NCBI GenBank assembly: GCA_015852425.1 | Contig: JAAAIG010000243.1 | Location: 1 to 45,279, forward strand | From: Gryganskiella cystojenkinii | Taxonomy: Eukaryota > Mortierellomycota > Mortierellomycetes > Mortierellales > Mortierellaceae | Length of the DNA stretch: 45,279 bases | Direction of reading: 5' to 3' | Shown here: in pieces, positions 9,460 to 18,532 of the stretch | Layout: each line of letters begins with the position of its first letter | Numbering within the stretch: the stretch's first letter is position 1 | The notes under the pieces: generated by a model | Seen by the model: the letters and a program-made list of their open reading frames with translations, nothing else | Databases searched by the model: none | Told to the model about the DNA's origin: nothing | Made by a program: the position numbers and the translations under genes

Positions 9460-9533
9460 AGGATTGTAGCTTAATTGGTTAAAGCGCGGTCTTGATAAGA
9501 CCGATAGTAGAGGTTCAAGTCCTCTCAGTCCTA
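9460..9533 (+). tRNA. trnI: tRNA-Ile (GAT)
   Basis: Acceptor AGGATTG pairs with CAGTCCT. Anticodon arm CGGTC-TTGATAA-GACCG with anticodon GAT. T-arm with loop TTCAAGT. Confidence 0.95.
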
Positions 9534-9732
9534 TAAAATAAAGCTAAATATATTTATATAAAAATATATTTTATATTTTTTTCTTTTTTAATTAAAACTT
9601 CCTTTATCAAAAAGTCTATTTTTATTTAAAAATTTTGAAGGAAGTTAAGTGTACTTTGCATTATTTTATAAAAAAAGCTTTCCCGAAAAACTCAGAGAAG
9701 CTTATATAATTTTATTGTAAATATAAAAATAA

Positions 9733-9804
9733 TGCGGATTAGTGTAGTGGTTCACACATAAGACTCATGATCTTGTATTGATAGTTCGATTCTGTCATCC
9801 GCGC
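9733..9804 (+). tRNA. trnM: tRNA with CAT anticodon (probably initiator Met)
   Basis: Acceptor TGCGGAT pairs with ATCCGCG apart from a weak first position, as is typical of initiator tRNAs. Anticodon loop CTCATGA (CAT). The T-loop contains TTCGATT. Which of the three CAT tRNAs is initiator, elongator or Ile (with modified C) cannot be fixed from sequence; this one has the most initiator-like acceptor. Confidence 0.85.
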
Positions 9805-10253
9805 TTCTAGATTTATTATAATAAATTTTATAATAAAATTTAATTTTTAGTAAATTCTATATTATATAATGGTTATATAAATATTATTTAATAATAATTA
9901 AAGAGATAAAGGAAGCTAATTTTATTTAAAATTAACTTTACATTATTTATTAATTAATAAACTTTATATTATTTATTAATTAATAAAATTTATCCGTAAA
10001 ATCTTCAGGAAGAATGTATCCCCTTTTTTTCAAGAAAAGTTTTAAAGTATTAAAGCTTTATAAATCATAATTTTATTTTAGAATATAATCTGTTTTTATA
10101 ATTTTAGAATATAATCTGTTTTTATAAATTATTTCTTTATAAAAAAGTATTTTTTTAAATATTATCTTCTTTAGCTTTACCTTTATTAGTTAAATTAGAA
10201 TAAGTATATTATGAATATTAAAAAGATGAAGTTTTTATTATATAAACTATATA
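9805..10253. other. AT-rich spacer
   Basis: No gene is seen. There are short direct repeats, such as AATTAATAAACTTTATATTATTT-like units near 9930-9980 and TTTAGAATATAATCTGTTTT twice near 10077-10122. Confidence 0.4.
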
Positions 10254-10290
10254 TAGTCATTATAATTTAACGATAAAACTAATAATTGAG
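10254..10290 (+). pseudogene. Displaced 5' half of the CAT tRNA
   Basis: AGTCATTATAATTTAACGAT matches the 5' half of the intact tRNA at 10996 (AGTCATTATAGTTCAACGGT) and stops matching in the anticodon arm. A decayed GIY-YIG gene separates it from the intact tRNA, the same arrangement as at trnA. Confidence 0.7.
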
Positions 10291-10384
10291 AAAAAATGAT
10301 TAATATTAGTAAAGCAAATAAAAAAGTATATATTATATAAAATATTCTTTAAAAAGAACAAAAAATTATATTTGTAATGCTATT

Positions 10385-10886
10385 ATTTGTCATACTCATT
10401 CAGTCTTTTCTTTTAGTATTCTTGAGTCAATTGATATCTCTAATTTATCTAAAGAAAAAGCACGAAAATTGATTTTTTAACGAAAATAATTTAATTTTAA
10501 TTAAATTTTTTCAGTAAATGAACTAAATACATTTAATTTATTAAAAGTAGCAAGATCTAGTTTAGGTACTAAACATTCTAATGAAATTAAAATAAAAATG
10601 GGTAAATAAAAATTTGCAAATACTAGAGCAAAAATGAGTATTACTTAAAAAAAAATATAAATAAAATAGGAAAAAATTATCCAATGTGTAAAAGTGTATT
10701 TATTTATTTATTTGATTCAAGTAATCAAGACACTATATTGTATAAAACTTTTGATTCTTGTACAGAGGTAACAAAAATTTTTGATATTAATTCACGTGTA
10801 ATATCTTATTATTAAGATTGAAATAAATTATATAAAAAAGAATGGATTTTATTGTCTTCTTTAATAAAGGATGATAGTAAAGAATA
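10385..10886 (+). pseudogene. Decayed GIY-YIG homing endonuclease (CAT-tRNA unit)
   Basis: Readable family segments in order: HSFSLSILESIDISNLSKEKARKL (nuclease domain), LLKVARSSLGTKHSNEIKIKMG (domain end and NUMOD3-like repeat) and a NUMOD1-like C-terminus ending KLYKKEWILLSSL. Several in-frame stops and shifts are present. A stem-loop shared with other family members follows its stop codon at once. Confidence 0.82.
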
Positions 10887-10909
10887 ATAGTAGAGGTTAA
10901 TATACTATT
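10886..10909 (+). terminator. Terminal stem-loop of a GIY-YIG unit
   Basis: AATAGTA / GAGGTTAATA loop / TACTATT: a perfect 7-bp stem overlapping the stop region of the decayed ORF. Homologous stem-loops with changed but still paired stems follow the ORFs at 22012, 23796, 25270 and 35565. Confidence 0.6.
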
Positions 10910-10995
10910 AGTGTGGAATTTTTTTATTTGTTAGTTAATCCATTTATAAATTTTAATTGTAATAAATTAACATTCTCATACCTTGATATATAATA

Positions 10996-11069
10996 AGTCA
11001 TTATAGTTCAACGGTTAGAACAAATAACTCATATTTATTAGATAGAAGTTCAATTCTTCTTAACGACTT
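10996..11069 (+). tRNA. tRNA with CAT anticodon (Met elongator or Ile)
   Basis: Acceptor AGTCATT pairs with AACGACT with one mismatch. Anticodon arm AATAA-CTCATAT-TTATT, anticodon CAT. T-loop TTCAATT. The low-GC anticodon stem suggests weak constraint, but all arms form. It may be the Ile tRNA whose C34 is modified. An insertion unit sits immediately upstream, with a displaced 5' half at 10254. Confidence 0.7.
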
Positions 11070-11184
11070 TAAATTTTTTAAACCCCTTTAAAAAAAACTA
11101 TTTAATAGTTAGTACTGAGAATATTAATTATTCTTATTGTTATTTAATTAGTAAATAATGGCTAGCGAGATTACATATTTGAAT

Positions 11185-11255
11185 AGGACAATAGCTTAAC
11201 GTAAAGCTCTCTGCTCATAACGGATATGATGGAAGTTCGACTCTTCCTTGTCCTA
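11185..11255 (+). tRNA. trnM: tRNA-Met (CAT)
   Basis: Acceptor AGGACAA pairs perfectly with TTGTCCT. D-stem AGCT/AGCT. Anticodon arm TCTG-CTCATAA-CGGA. T-arm GGAAG-TTCGACT-CTTCC. This gene is the apparent ancestor of three tRNA-like modules (6241, 23319, 35173) placed upstream of GIY-YIG ORFs. Part of its 3' flank is also shared with those units. Confidence 0.9.
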
Positions 11256-12072
11256 TTCTTTTTATAACCTTATATTTAAGGTAATAATATATTATAAAAT
11301 ATAGGGATAATAATATATTATATAATATACAAAATTGTATATTATTAATTTTTTTTTAATTTTTTTAAATATCCTTTTTAAAAGATGCAAATAAATAAGT
11401 GAGTTAAATATTCAAATTTTTTTTTTAAATAATAAAAAATTTAATATTTTTCTAAAGAAACAATTTATGTCGTTTATTTAGATTAATCTTTAGATATCTG
11501 AGGTTAATTTAAACTATAAAAATTTAAATCTAAAATTTATATATAAATTAAATTATTTTTAATAAGTTTATTTTTATAAGTTTATTTAAGTAATAGGAAT
11601 TTTATTATTTATATATTAATAATTATTTAAAAATTTTAATATTACTACTAATATATTTTAGTATATTATCTATAAATTAATAATTATTTAAAAATTCTAA
11701 TATGTCATTTATATTTTAATAATAATTATTAATAATAATTTTTAAATAATTATATGGTTAAATATTAAGTCCATAATAATAATATGAATTATTTATAATG
11801 GTTAAAGAATATGCTTAATAACCAATTTTATTTTTATAATTTTGCACAATTTTATATTAAGTTTATATTATAAATAAAAAAATAAATAATATAAAAACTT
11901 AATAAATAAAAAATAAATAATATAAAAACTTAATAAAAAAAATAAGTAAAAATAATATATTTCTATAAAGAAATATACCTTTTTCATTCTTTTACATTTT
12001 AGTAAAGTATAGCTTATTATTATAATTTAATAATAAGCCTAAGATTAAGGAATATTAAAGAATTTATTTATT
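11256..12072. other. AT-rich region upstream of cob
   Basis: No gene is seen in about 815 bases. The first 80 bases resemble the downstream flank of the tRNA-Met-like modules (for example near 35245-35320). Short tandem AT repeats occur near 11640-11760 and a direct repeat (AAATAAATAATATAAAAACT, twice) lies near 11880-11935. It probably includes the cob leader. Confidence 0.5.
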
Positions 12073-14482
12073 TTGAAACTTTTAAAAACCCATCCTTTTT
12101 TAAGTTTAGTTAATAGTTATGTAATAGATTCACCTAGTCCTTCAAATATTTCATATTTATGGAATTACGGAAGTCTTCTTGGGATAGTATTAGTAATTCA
12201 AATTGCTACAGGTGTTACATTAGCAATGCATTATGTTCCACATGTAGACTTAGCTTTTATTAGTGTAGAGCATATTATGAGAGATGTAAATTATGGTTGG
12301 ATGATAAGATATTTACATGCAAATGGAGCTGCATTCTTCTTTATTTTCATATATATCCATATGGCTAAAGGATTATATTATGGTTCTTATAAAGCACCAA
12401 GAGTAATGTTATGGTCAATAGGTGTAATTATATTCTTATTATTAATAATTACAGGATTCTTAGGTTTGGAAACTGGCCTAAAATGGTCTAAATATAATAA
12501 AAATTTTAATCCACGTTTTAATAAATTAAATTCTTATTTCAATAAATTCAATTCTCAGTTTAATCTTCATAATAATAGTAAAAAAAGATATTATAGTACT
12601 TCTAATAATAATAATTCTAAAATATTAGAAGATTTTCTTATAGAAAAAAATATAAAACCTGTTTTCTACTATGAAGATTTATCTTTACAAACAATAAAAG
12701 ATAAAATTAAAGAGGATACTAATAATCTTAGTGGTGTTTATTTAATTCTTAATAAAATAACTTTAGATTATTATATAGGCTCTGCATCCACAGACAAATT
12801 TTATACTCGTTTTTATAGACATTTAATTAATTTAACAGGTAGTAAAATTATAAAATTAGCTGTTAGAAAATACAGTCTAGAAAATTTTGCTTTTATTATA
12901 GTTGAATTATTTCCAGAAAAAGTTAATAAAGAAAATAATAAAAAATTATTAGATTTAGAGGATTTTTATCTTAAATCTTTATTACCTAATTATAATATTT
13001 TAACTGAAGCTGGAAATAATTTTGGTTATAAGCACACTGAAATAGATCGTATAAAAATGAAAGCAAATTATAGTGATGAACGTAGAGAAGCTATAGGTAA
13101 TTTAAATAAAAATAAGATTTTAAATGAAGCAACTAAAGCTAAAATGAAAGAAAAAGCTTTAATTAGATTACCTCGAACATTTACTGAAGAAGCTTTAACT
13201 AATATGCAAAAAAATTCTAAACCTATCATTTTATATAATAAAAGTAATGGTACGGTATATGGTGAATATAATAGTATATTAGATGCAGCTAACAGTATAA
13301 AATGTAATGAAAAAACGATAAGAAGAGCTTTATTAACAGAAAAAAAAATATTATTAAGACAGTGGATAGTAAAATATAAATAATTTTATATTAAGATTAT
13401 AGTCCCACGAGTGTAAATTTCTATGCAATTTTTAGAAAAAAATAGAAATAAAGTGGAATAACTTGACAAAGTTATTGAAGAAATGTTTTATTTCTTTGGC
13501 AATGTTAGTGAAAACGATCAATGGCTATTTAGCAGAAGATCGTCGGTTATCTAAATAATCGCGACAGACTGGGTCACTAATGGGTGCCTGAAATGGTGCT
13601 TAATGCACAGTCGGAACTTTTGAGTAATAAACTCAACAAAATATACGAAATTAAAGTTATTTTGGTTATATATTATATTATATTTAATATACGATAAGTT
13701 TGTATGTTTTACCTTACGGTCAAATGAGTTTTTGGGGTGCAACAGTAATTACTAATTTAATGTCAGCAATACCGTGGATTGGTAACGATTTCGTAGAGTT
13801 TTTATGGGGAGGTTTTTCTGTTGGAAACCCTACTTTAAATAGATTCTTTAGTTTACATTATTTATTACCGTTTATTTTAGCTGCATTAGTAATAATGCAT
13901 CTTATTGCTCTTCATGAACACGGATCAAATAACCCATTAGGGATTACTTCTAATGTAGATAGAATAAGATTCCACCCTTACTATAGTTTTAAAGATTTAG
14001 TAGGAGTTTTTGTTTTCTTCTTTATATTTGCATATTTTGTATTCTTTAATCCTAATTTCTTTGGAGAAAGTGATAACTATATACCAGCAAATCCATTAGT
14101 TACTCCTATTTCAATTGTTCCAGAATTCTATTTACTTCCTTTCTATGCAATTTTAAGATCTATACCTCATAAATTATTGGGTGTAATAGGGATGGTTGCT
14201 GCTATCTTAATCTTACTAGCTACTCCATTCTTGGATACTTCTAGAATAAGATCAATGCAATTTAGACCAATTATGAAATTCTTTTTCTGGCTATTTGTAG
14301 CTAATTTCTTAATACTTGGTTGGATCGGTGCAAACCATCCAGAATCTCCTCTAGTTGAGATTGGTCAAGTATCTACTATTTTCTATTTTTCTTATTTCTT
14401 GGTAATCTTACCAGTAGTTGGTATAATTGAAAATACATTATTCGATTTAGGAACTAAAACTAAATCAAATAACACCCCCTAA
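12073..14482 (+). CDS. cob: Apocytochrome b, two exons
   Basis: Exon 1 is 12073-12465 and exon 2 is 13703-14482; joined they give 390 aa, the normal length. It is the membrane core of complex III. All four haem ligands are present: H82, H96, H183 and H197. Joining at [16 protein letters not shown] restores the conserved sequence. There is no ATG at the expected start; TTG at 12073 gives the canonical start ([15 protein letters not shown]), with ATT one codon upstream as an alternative, so a non-AUG start is likely. The last codons run into AACACCCCC before the stop. The intron ORF continues exon 1 in frame. Confidence 0.95.
12466..13383 (+). CDS. Intron-encoded GIY-YIG homing endonuclease, fused in frame to cob exon 1
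   Basis: The open frame continues from cob exon 1 through the intron; the whole translation is 436 aa, of which about 305 are intronic. The nuclease domain has GVY at fused residues 221-223, then YYIGSAS and the LPNYNIL Asn. A NUMOD-type stretch ([14 protein letters not shown]) and a NUMOD1-like C-terminus ending [10 protein letters not shown] follow. An Asn-rich, low-complexity linker (fused residues 135-185) separates it from the cytochrome b part, so the nuclease probably arises by proteolysis of the fusion. It belongs to the GIY-YIG class but lacks the N-terminus shared by the freestanding family. Confidence 0.92.
   Translation: METGLKWSKYNKNFNPRFNKLNSYFNKFNSQFNLHNNSKKRYYSTSNNNNSKILEDFLIEKNIKPVFYYEDLSLQTIKDKIKEDTNNLSGVYLILNKITLDYYIGSASTDKFYTRFYRHLINLTGSKIIKLAVRKYSLENFAFIIVELFPEKVNKENNKKLLDLEDFYLKSLLPNYNILTEAGNNFGYKHTEIDRIKMKANYSDERREAIGNLNKNKILNEATKAKMKEKALIRLPRTFTEEALTNMQKNSKPIILYNKSNGTVYGEYNSILDAANSIKCNEKTIRRALLTEKKILLRQWIVKYK
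12466..13702 (+). other. Group I intron in cob (1237 bases)
   Basis: The boundaries restore the cytochrome b reading frame. The exon ends in T and the intron ends in G. After the ORF, core-like segments appear: CGACAGACTGGGTCAC and, further on, GCACAGTCGGAAC, whose GACTG/CAGTC can form P7. The intron core is more GC-rich than its surroundings. Confidence 0.9.
14471..14479 (+). terminator. C-rich 3'-end motif of cob
   Basis: AACACCCCC directly precedes and abuts the cob stop codon. See the finding on the shared 3' motif. Confidence 0.45.
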
Positions 14483-15131
14483 AAGTTATTTCTAAAGTTA
14501 ATAATTTAAATAACCTTTTTAAATATAATCAATCTAGAAATTTTCATGTATTATCATTTTTAATATATAAGGGGAAATTACAAATAATAATAATAACTTA
14601 AATATTCAATTTAAACAATAATTTATTAATAATAAACCAGAAAAATTTTATTATAATAATACCAAATTAAAAAATATTGTTCTGATTGAAAATAAAGATA
14701 AATCAATAATTTATTTATTTTATAATAATAAAAATAATTAATACTATATAAGATCATTTAAAAATTTTAGTAAACGATTAAGCTATTATTATAATGACAA
14801 TTATTTGAAAAACTAATCATTTAATATATCAAGCAATTAAAAAATTAATACCCTCCCTTCTATTACGCGATAAATCTGTAGTATAATATTTAATAAATTA
14901 CTTAATAATATTTGATAAATTAATTAATAATATTCGGTGTCCATTATTGGTATATAATATAAAACAGTATAAAATAAAATCTTTATATAGTTTATCTTTT
15001 ACATAAATTAATTATAGTACAAAGGATCAAGTCCGTTTATTATTTGTAAATAATATAAAACAGTATAAAAATGAAATCTTCATATAGCTTATTTTTTACA
15101 TAAATTAATTATAGTACAAAAGATTAAGTGC
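14483..15131. other. AT-rich region downstream of cob
   Basis: No gene is seen. A direct repeat is present: AATATAAAACAGTATAAAA occurs near 14956 and 15054, each followed by ...TCTT(T/C)ATATAG(T/C)TTAT and then ATAAATTAATTATAGTACAAA (repeat period about 98 bases). A second C-rich motif (ATACCCTCCC) is near 14849. Confidence 0.5.
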
Positions 15132-15202
15132 GCCCCGATAGCTTAGTGGTAAAGTAGAGGTTTGAAAAACCTTTTACGGTTGTTCGATTCACCCTCGGAG
15201 CA
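15132..15202 (+). tRNA. trnF: tRNA-Phe (GAA)
   Basis: Acceptor GCCCCGA pairs with TCGGAGC with one mismatch. Anticodon arm GAGGT-TTGAAAA-ACCTT, anticodon GAA. T-loop TTCGATT. Confidence 0.87.
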
Positions 15203-15616
15203 AATATTATAATAAAAACTGAGCAAAAATAGGATTATACCTTTTTATTAAGAAAGACCATTATTATATTAAATAATAATAAGATAATTTTATTTAATAT
15301 TTAATAAAATTAATTCATAATAATGTTAAGTTAATTAAAAAATAAACTTAACTAATATATTTATAATTAATATTGTTAATAAATTATTGTTAATTAATAT
15401 AAGATATATTATAGAAATATAAAAATATAATAATGTATAGTAATATTCTAAAAACACTATTAAAAAAAAATAATATAAACTTTTTACGAGAACTTTTTTA
15501 TTTATTATTCTGTGTTGAAATATAAAAACATAATTTAATTTAAAAGTTATAATTCCAAAAAATAAAATATCTTTTCACATAAAAAGATCGTGGTCTTATT
15601 GAATTAAGAATAATAA
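15203..15616. other. AT-rich spacer
   Basis: No gene or convincing structure is seen between trnF and trnR. Confidence 0.4.
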
Positions 15617-15689
15617 GCACTTGTAACTTAATTGGAAAAGTATAGATCTTCTAAGTCTACTAATAATGGTTCAAATCCATTCGAGTGCT
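15617..15689 (+). tRNA. trnR: tRNA-Arg (TCT)
   Basis: Acceptor GCACTTG pairs with CGAGTGC. Anticodon arm TAGAT-CTTCTAA-GTCTA, anticodon TCT. T-arm ATGG-TTCAAAT-CCAT. Very similar to the second trnR at 16842. Confidence 0.92.
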
Positions 15690-16361
15690 ACTCGGAAAAG
15701 AGAAAGTAAAAATAATCTAATCTTTTTAAATAACAATTAACCTAGATGTATAATTAAACTTTTTTAAAGATATAGAAAATTAATCTATTTTATCGAAGAG
15801 TTTTAATAAATTAAACATTAGAAATTAATTTAATGAAAATATTAAAATATTCTAAATTTATAAGCAAAACTTTTTAAAAATTGTTCTAGAAATAAATCTT
15901 TTAAATTATCGATTAATTTGTCAAATGGTCTATTACTTTTCTTTATATTGACAACTATTATAGGATTTATTTTAATTATAAGAATAAAGTTTTGTTAAAA
16001 AGATAATTTAGTAATAAATTCACACATTAAAGAAAATTGTAGAAAAGCTTTTTTTATTAAGAAAGAAAAATAAAAAGGTTTTACCAAAATTTTATAAAAA
16101 CGATTATTAGTTATTCTAACGACAAGCAAAAAAAAAACCCAAAAATAGTGTAAGAGTATGAGAAGTTTGATTATTTTAAATCGTAACTTATATATTAATT
16201 AATTGAATAAGTTTATTTGAAGAACTTAAATGACGTTTAATTAGTTAATATCTGGAGGTTAATTGTATTAGTATAAATTATTTAAAAGTGTTCTGTTTTA
16301 AAAATAAATTATACTTAAGTTTTTTTTTCTTAAAAAAAAAATTTTTTAAAGAATAAAGTTT
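15690..16361. other. AT-rich spacer
   Basis: No gene is seen in about 670 bases between trnR(TCT) and trnH. Confidence 0.4.
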
Positions 16362-16435
16362 GGGCGAAAACAAGGGTTCGAACCTTGGTATATAAAATCA
16401 CAATTTATCGTTCTGCCAGTTGAACTATAATCGCC
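16362..16435 (-). tRNA. trnH: tRNA-His (GTG)
   Basis: On the minus strand, acceptor GGCGATT with TTTCGCC (one mismatch). Anticodon arm ATAAA-TTGTGAT-TTTAT, anticodon GTG. T-arm AAGG-TTCGAAC-CCTT. Confidence 0.88.
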
Positions 16436-16841
16436 TTATTTATTAATAAATTTAATAGCCATCCTTAATTAAAAAAGGAATAATGCTTTGAGCACTTGGT
16501 TTATCTTTTTCTTATATTCGCTGCTATTGTATTACTTTTGAACAATATAAAAATTTTATTATATAATTTACCATTATTTATAAATAATCTATACTTTAGA
16601 CTTAAAAAGCTGAAAAGAAAAGTTAAAACTTAATCATTTTATTTTATGAAATATATAATCCTATTCTTCCCTTTTATAATAGCCAGGATATATTATACTT
16701 TATAAAGTTTTACTACACCTTTCTCACCTTACAAAAAGTAGCCCAGTAACTAAATATTATTATTTATTAAATTTACCGAGGGTAAGTTAGTTAATGATAT
16801 TAAAAAGACCACTTAAATTATGAATTTTTATTTTTAATTAA
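16436..16841. other. AT-rich spacer
   Basis: No gene is seen between trnH and trnR(TCG). Confidence 0.4.
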
Positions 16842-16914
16842 GCACTTGTAACTTAACTGGAAAAGTATGAGTCTTCGAAACTTACAAATAATAGTTCAAA
16901 TCTATTCAAGTGTT
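16842..16914 (+). tRNA. trnR: tRNA-Arg (TCG)
   Basis: Acceptor GCACTTG pairs with CAAGTGT. Anticodon arm TGAGT-CTTCGAA-ACTTA, anticodon TCG, reading CGN. Its body is nearly the same as trnR(TCT) at 15617, especially the first 20 bases (GCACTTGTAACTTAA), so one arose from the other by duplication and anticodon change. Confidence 0.88.
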
Positions 16915-17025
16915 TTTATATCTTTATCATTTCTTCGTAAGGGTAAATGTTAAATTATTTACATATATAATTTTACTATAATACTAAATGATTAATATAA
17001 TTAATATAGCTATATTTGTATATAA

Positions 17026-17096
17026 GCAGTTATAGGTAAATGGTATACCAGTGCTCTTCCAAAGCGATATTCCTTTTTCGATTAAAGGTAACTGCA
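17026..17096 (+). tRNA. trnG: tRNA-Gly (TCC), copy 1
   Basis: Acceptor GCAGTTA pairs perfectly with TAACTGC. Anticodon loop CTTCCAA (TCC) on a GCT/AGC stem core. Identical to the copy at 17462. Confidence 0.9.
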
Positions 17097-17461
17097 ATTA
17101 ATTCTAAATAATTTTATTTATAAAACAATGCAAAATTTAGTTCAAGTAAACTTAATTTTAAGTCTTAGACATCGAGTTTTATTAAAAAAAAAATTATTTT
17201 CCGGTCCAGATAAGCAAATTTAATAATATATAGACAAGCCAATCTAATTCATAAATTAATGGCTAATTAACTACTATTCTGACGAGATTTTTTTAATACA
17301 TAAATTTATTTTTTTTTTTCAATTTTAAAAAAGACCTGTTTGCATTTTAATAATAATAATAATGATAAAGTTATTAGGATGATAATGATAAAACTATATA
17401 ATTAATATTGTTCAAGTCTTTTAAAAAGTCCAATTATAAAAATTATAATTAATATAAATAA
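17097..17461. other. Spacer between identical trnG copies
   Basis: No gene is seen; AT-rich with short simple repeats near 17345-17400. The two trnG copies are 436 bases apart, start to start. Confidence 0.4.
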
Positions 17462-17532
17462 GCAGTTATAGGTAAATGGTATACCAGTGCTCTTCCAAAG
17501 CGATATTCCTTTTTCGATTAAAGGTAACTGCA
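17462..17532 (+). tRNA. trnG: tRNA-Gly (TCC), copy 2
   Basis: Identical to the tRNA at 17026 over its full length, including the few bases before it (ATAA). All arms form. Identity implies a recent duplication or gene conversion. Confidence 0.9.
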
Positions 17533-18050
17533 TAAACCTGGTTAATTTTATAAAATTCATTCTCCTTAATTTAGGATAGATATTATGATAAGTAAAGTCT
17601 TTAAAAATATATTACTCTTAAAAAAAATAAAGAGTTTTAAACAAGGATAAAAAGTTAATAAAGAGTTAATAAATAATAAAAAGTTAATAAAGAGTTAATA
17701 AATAATAAAATGATACATAACTTTTTAAATATTTATTTTAATTTATATGGGTCTTTTAATCGAGCTCCTTAGAAGGGCGATCTTTGGCTGGATTACCTAA
17801 TGGGTTTGTTTTTATTTAAAAACTATGGAGTAATTAAATCCACTTTCAATAGAGATTATCTCAAAGGAAAACTTAGTAAAAATGTTATTTATTAATATAT
17901 TTAGTTCGCCTTCCCTTTTAATCATGAGTATACGATGCTCTAAAAATTACAAATGAGTTGTTCTGTTTCTACAATAAAAAAGAACTAAATTATTTTATTA
18001 ATTCATGATTAAATAGCCTCTTATCAACTAAAGGCTGAATAGATTTTTAA
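17533..18050. other. Unassigned region with GC-richer islands
   Basis: A direct repeat (AAAAAGTTAATAAAGAGTTA) occurs near 17650-17700. Around 17745-17815 and 17905-17965 the sequence is notably less AT-rich than its surroundings (segments GAGCTCCTTAGAAGGGCGAT and GAGTATACGATGCTC). It could hold a structured RNA, but I could not fold it into a tRNA or 5S rRNA. Confidence 0.35.
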
Positions 18051-18121
18051 AGCCGTTAAGAGGAATCAAACCTCTATGGAGTTATTAACAGTAACTTGCT
18101 TTATCATTAAGCTATAACAGC
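18051..18121 (-). tRNA. trnN: tRNA-Asn (GTT)
   Basis: On the minus strand, acceptor GCTGTTA pairs with TAACGGC. Anticodon arm AGTTA-CTGTTAA-TAACT, anticodon GTT. T-arm GAGG-TTTGATT-CCTC. Confidence 0.92.
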
Positions 18122-18532
18122 GGGTGGAAAATATTAATTAATTGTACAGTTAATAGACCTTCAAAAGTATAAGAACAAAGACATAATTGTTAATTATAGC
18201 CTTTTAAACTCGACCCCTAAAAAAGTTAAATTTATTTTTAATAAATTTTGTATTATTCATAAATTAATAAAACTTCTTCGGAAACCCCCTTTAGGGAATG
18301 CATTTTTCTTTAAGGAAAGCTAATAAAATATTATAATAGTAACTCTATTCTACCTTTTGTTTTTTTAAAATAGTAATAATTATTTGATTTTGTAAGTTAG
18401 TTTTTGGGGACTTATCAAAAATAAGAGGGTTCAGCTTCATATAAGGGAGGTATATCTAGAAATAGAAAGCTATAAAGAAGAAAAGCTCAATAAACAATGT
18501 ATTTAAAAAATAATAGTAATGATATGTAAAAT
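18122..18532. other. Region upstream of rnl
   Basis: No gene is seen in about 410 bases. It includes moderately GC-rich stretches near 18190-18310 and 18405-18480. It probably contains the rnl transcription start. Confidence 0.35.

Noticed and set aside
13551..13742. 63-codon open frame on the minus strand at the cob intron end
   Set aside because: Overlaps the group I core and exon 2 of cob in antisense.
17733..17965. Possible mitochondrial 5S rRNA
   Set aside because: GC-richer than its surroundings, but I could not find the 5S signature loops or a closing helix.
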